Virus record (IMG/VR): IMGVR_UViG_3300021165_004348 | Location: 1 to 24,380 of that record | Origin: a virus | Length of the DNA: 24,380 bases | Strand: one strand, 5' to 3' | Shown here: positions 24,052 through 24,380 of the stretch, in pieces | Layout of the letters: every line of letters starts with the position of its first letter | Position numbering within the stretch: position 1 is the stretch's first letter | The notes under the pieces: model-generated | What the model saw: only the letters and a program-made list of their open reading frames with translations | Database searches by the model: none | Told to the model about the DNA's origin: nothing | Position numbers and translations under genes: made by a program

Positions 24052-24380
24052 ATGGGATATGCAATTGGAATTGATTTAGGAAGTACTTTTAGTGTTGTAT
24101 CGTATGTAAATTCAAATGATCAACCTGAAGTTATTCCAAACGATTTAGGAGAGCGTATTACTCCTAGTGTTGTTAGTTTTGGTGATGAGATATATGTAGG
24201 GCAATATGCTGTCGATATGGAGCAGCATTTGCCCTATTTTCATACCATTCGTGTCGTCAAGAGACACATGGGAACTAATAAAAGATTTGACATTAATGGT
24301 AAATTTTATAGTCCCGAAGAAGTTTCATCTTACATACTTAGATACTTGAAACAATGTGCTGAAACACATTTAGGAATGGA
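24052..24380 (+). CDS. dnaK: DnaK/Hsp70 chaperone, N-terminal part (3' partial)
   Basis: Hsp70 proteins bind and release unfolded segments using ATP, with DnaJ as partner. The frame runs from ATG 24052 off the right edge, giving 109 residues of the nucleotide-binding domain. The phosphate-1 loop 'IGIDLGSTFS' covers residues 5-14. Then come 'RITPSVVSF' (35-43), Lys70 in 'VVKRHMG' and 'YSPEEVSSYILRYLK'. By my count Asp8, Gly10 and Lys70 fall at the same positions as in E. coli DnaK, so the start is secure. Two changes stand out in the first loop, where DnaK has DLGTTNS: Ser11 replaces Thr and Phe13 replaces Asn. Together with dnaJ it gives the phage a chaperone pair. The substrate-binding domain cannot be judged here. 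Confidence 0.95.
   Translation, partial: MGYAIGIDLGSTFSVVSYVNSNDQPEVIPNDLGERITPSVVSFGDEIYVGQYAVDMEQHLPYFHTIRVVKRHMGTNKRFDINGKFYSPEEVSSYILRYLKQCAETHLGM

Noticed and set aside
1-24380. CRISPR array, tRNA, rRNA, insertion sequence or integrase
   Set aside because: I saw no regular spaced repeats, cloverleaf sequences, transposase motifs or recombinase motifs on either strand.
1-24380. Alternative genetic code, as found in some very large phages
   Set aside because: Every gene ends in a normal stop at a sensible domain end, and Trp is encoded by TGG with no in-frame TAG or TGA.

Overview
The window reads as part of a large, AT-rich (about one third G+C by eye) double-stranded DNA phage genome. 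The evidence is a run of very large beta-rich structural proteins without signal peptides, a helicase with the T4 UvsW layout, tight gene packing with stop/start overlaps, and no ribosomal, tRNA or metabolic genes. Strong AGGAGG-type ribosome binding sites, TATAAT boxes with an upstream TG, and a subtilase of the intracellular Bacillus type suggest a low-GC, Firmicutes-like host, but this is only an inference. TAA, TAG and TGA all act as ordinary stops.

Region 1 (1-17713) holds four consecutive plus-strand genes: one cut by the left edge, then 991, 1798 and 2892 residues. All are built from adhesion or virion modules: beta-propeller blades with Asp-box motifs, Ig-like domains ending in D-x-x-G-N, a PA14-like domain, two jelly-roll carbohydrate-binding-like modules, repeated 'LVKDQ...NGIY' tail-fibre modules, and a probable von Willebrand A domain. 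They are best explained as tail-fibre, baseplate or surface-adhesion proteins.

Region 2 (17714-19941) is a cassette of three serine proteases from unrelated families: a subtilase (S8), a type I signal peptidase (S26) and an HtrA/trypsin-like protease (S1). The first two have RNA hairpins built exactly around their translation starts. In one the Shine-Dalgarno and AUG sit in the loop; in the other the Shine-Dalgarno is buried in the stem.

Region 3 (19949-21640) has a class I DnaJ with a degenerate Gly/Phe region, a small acidic protein and a single-pass membrane protein, closed by a 15-bp perfect terminator. Region 4 (21641-23448) has the UvsW-like helicase, with a long charged insertion between its ATPase motifs, transcribed from its own extended -10.

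Region 5 (23449-23680) is a dense intergenic control region. It has a palindromic divergent promoter, a minus-strand micro-gene for a 24-residue peptide with a strong ribosome binding site, and terminators on both sides of that micro-gene. Region 6 (23681 to end) has a small zinc-ribbon protein and the first 109 residues of a DnaK/Hsp70, so the phage appears to carry its own DnaJ-DnaK pair.

One reading is a late-gene block in which giant adhesins are made, folded with phage chaperones and perhaps trimmed by phage proteases. The protease-adhesin link is inferred from position only.
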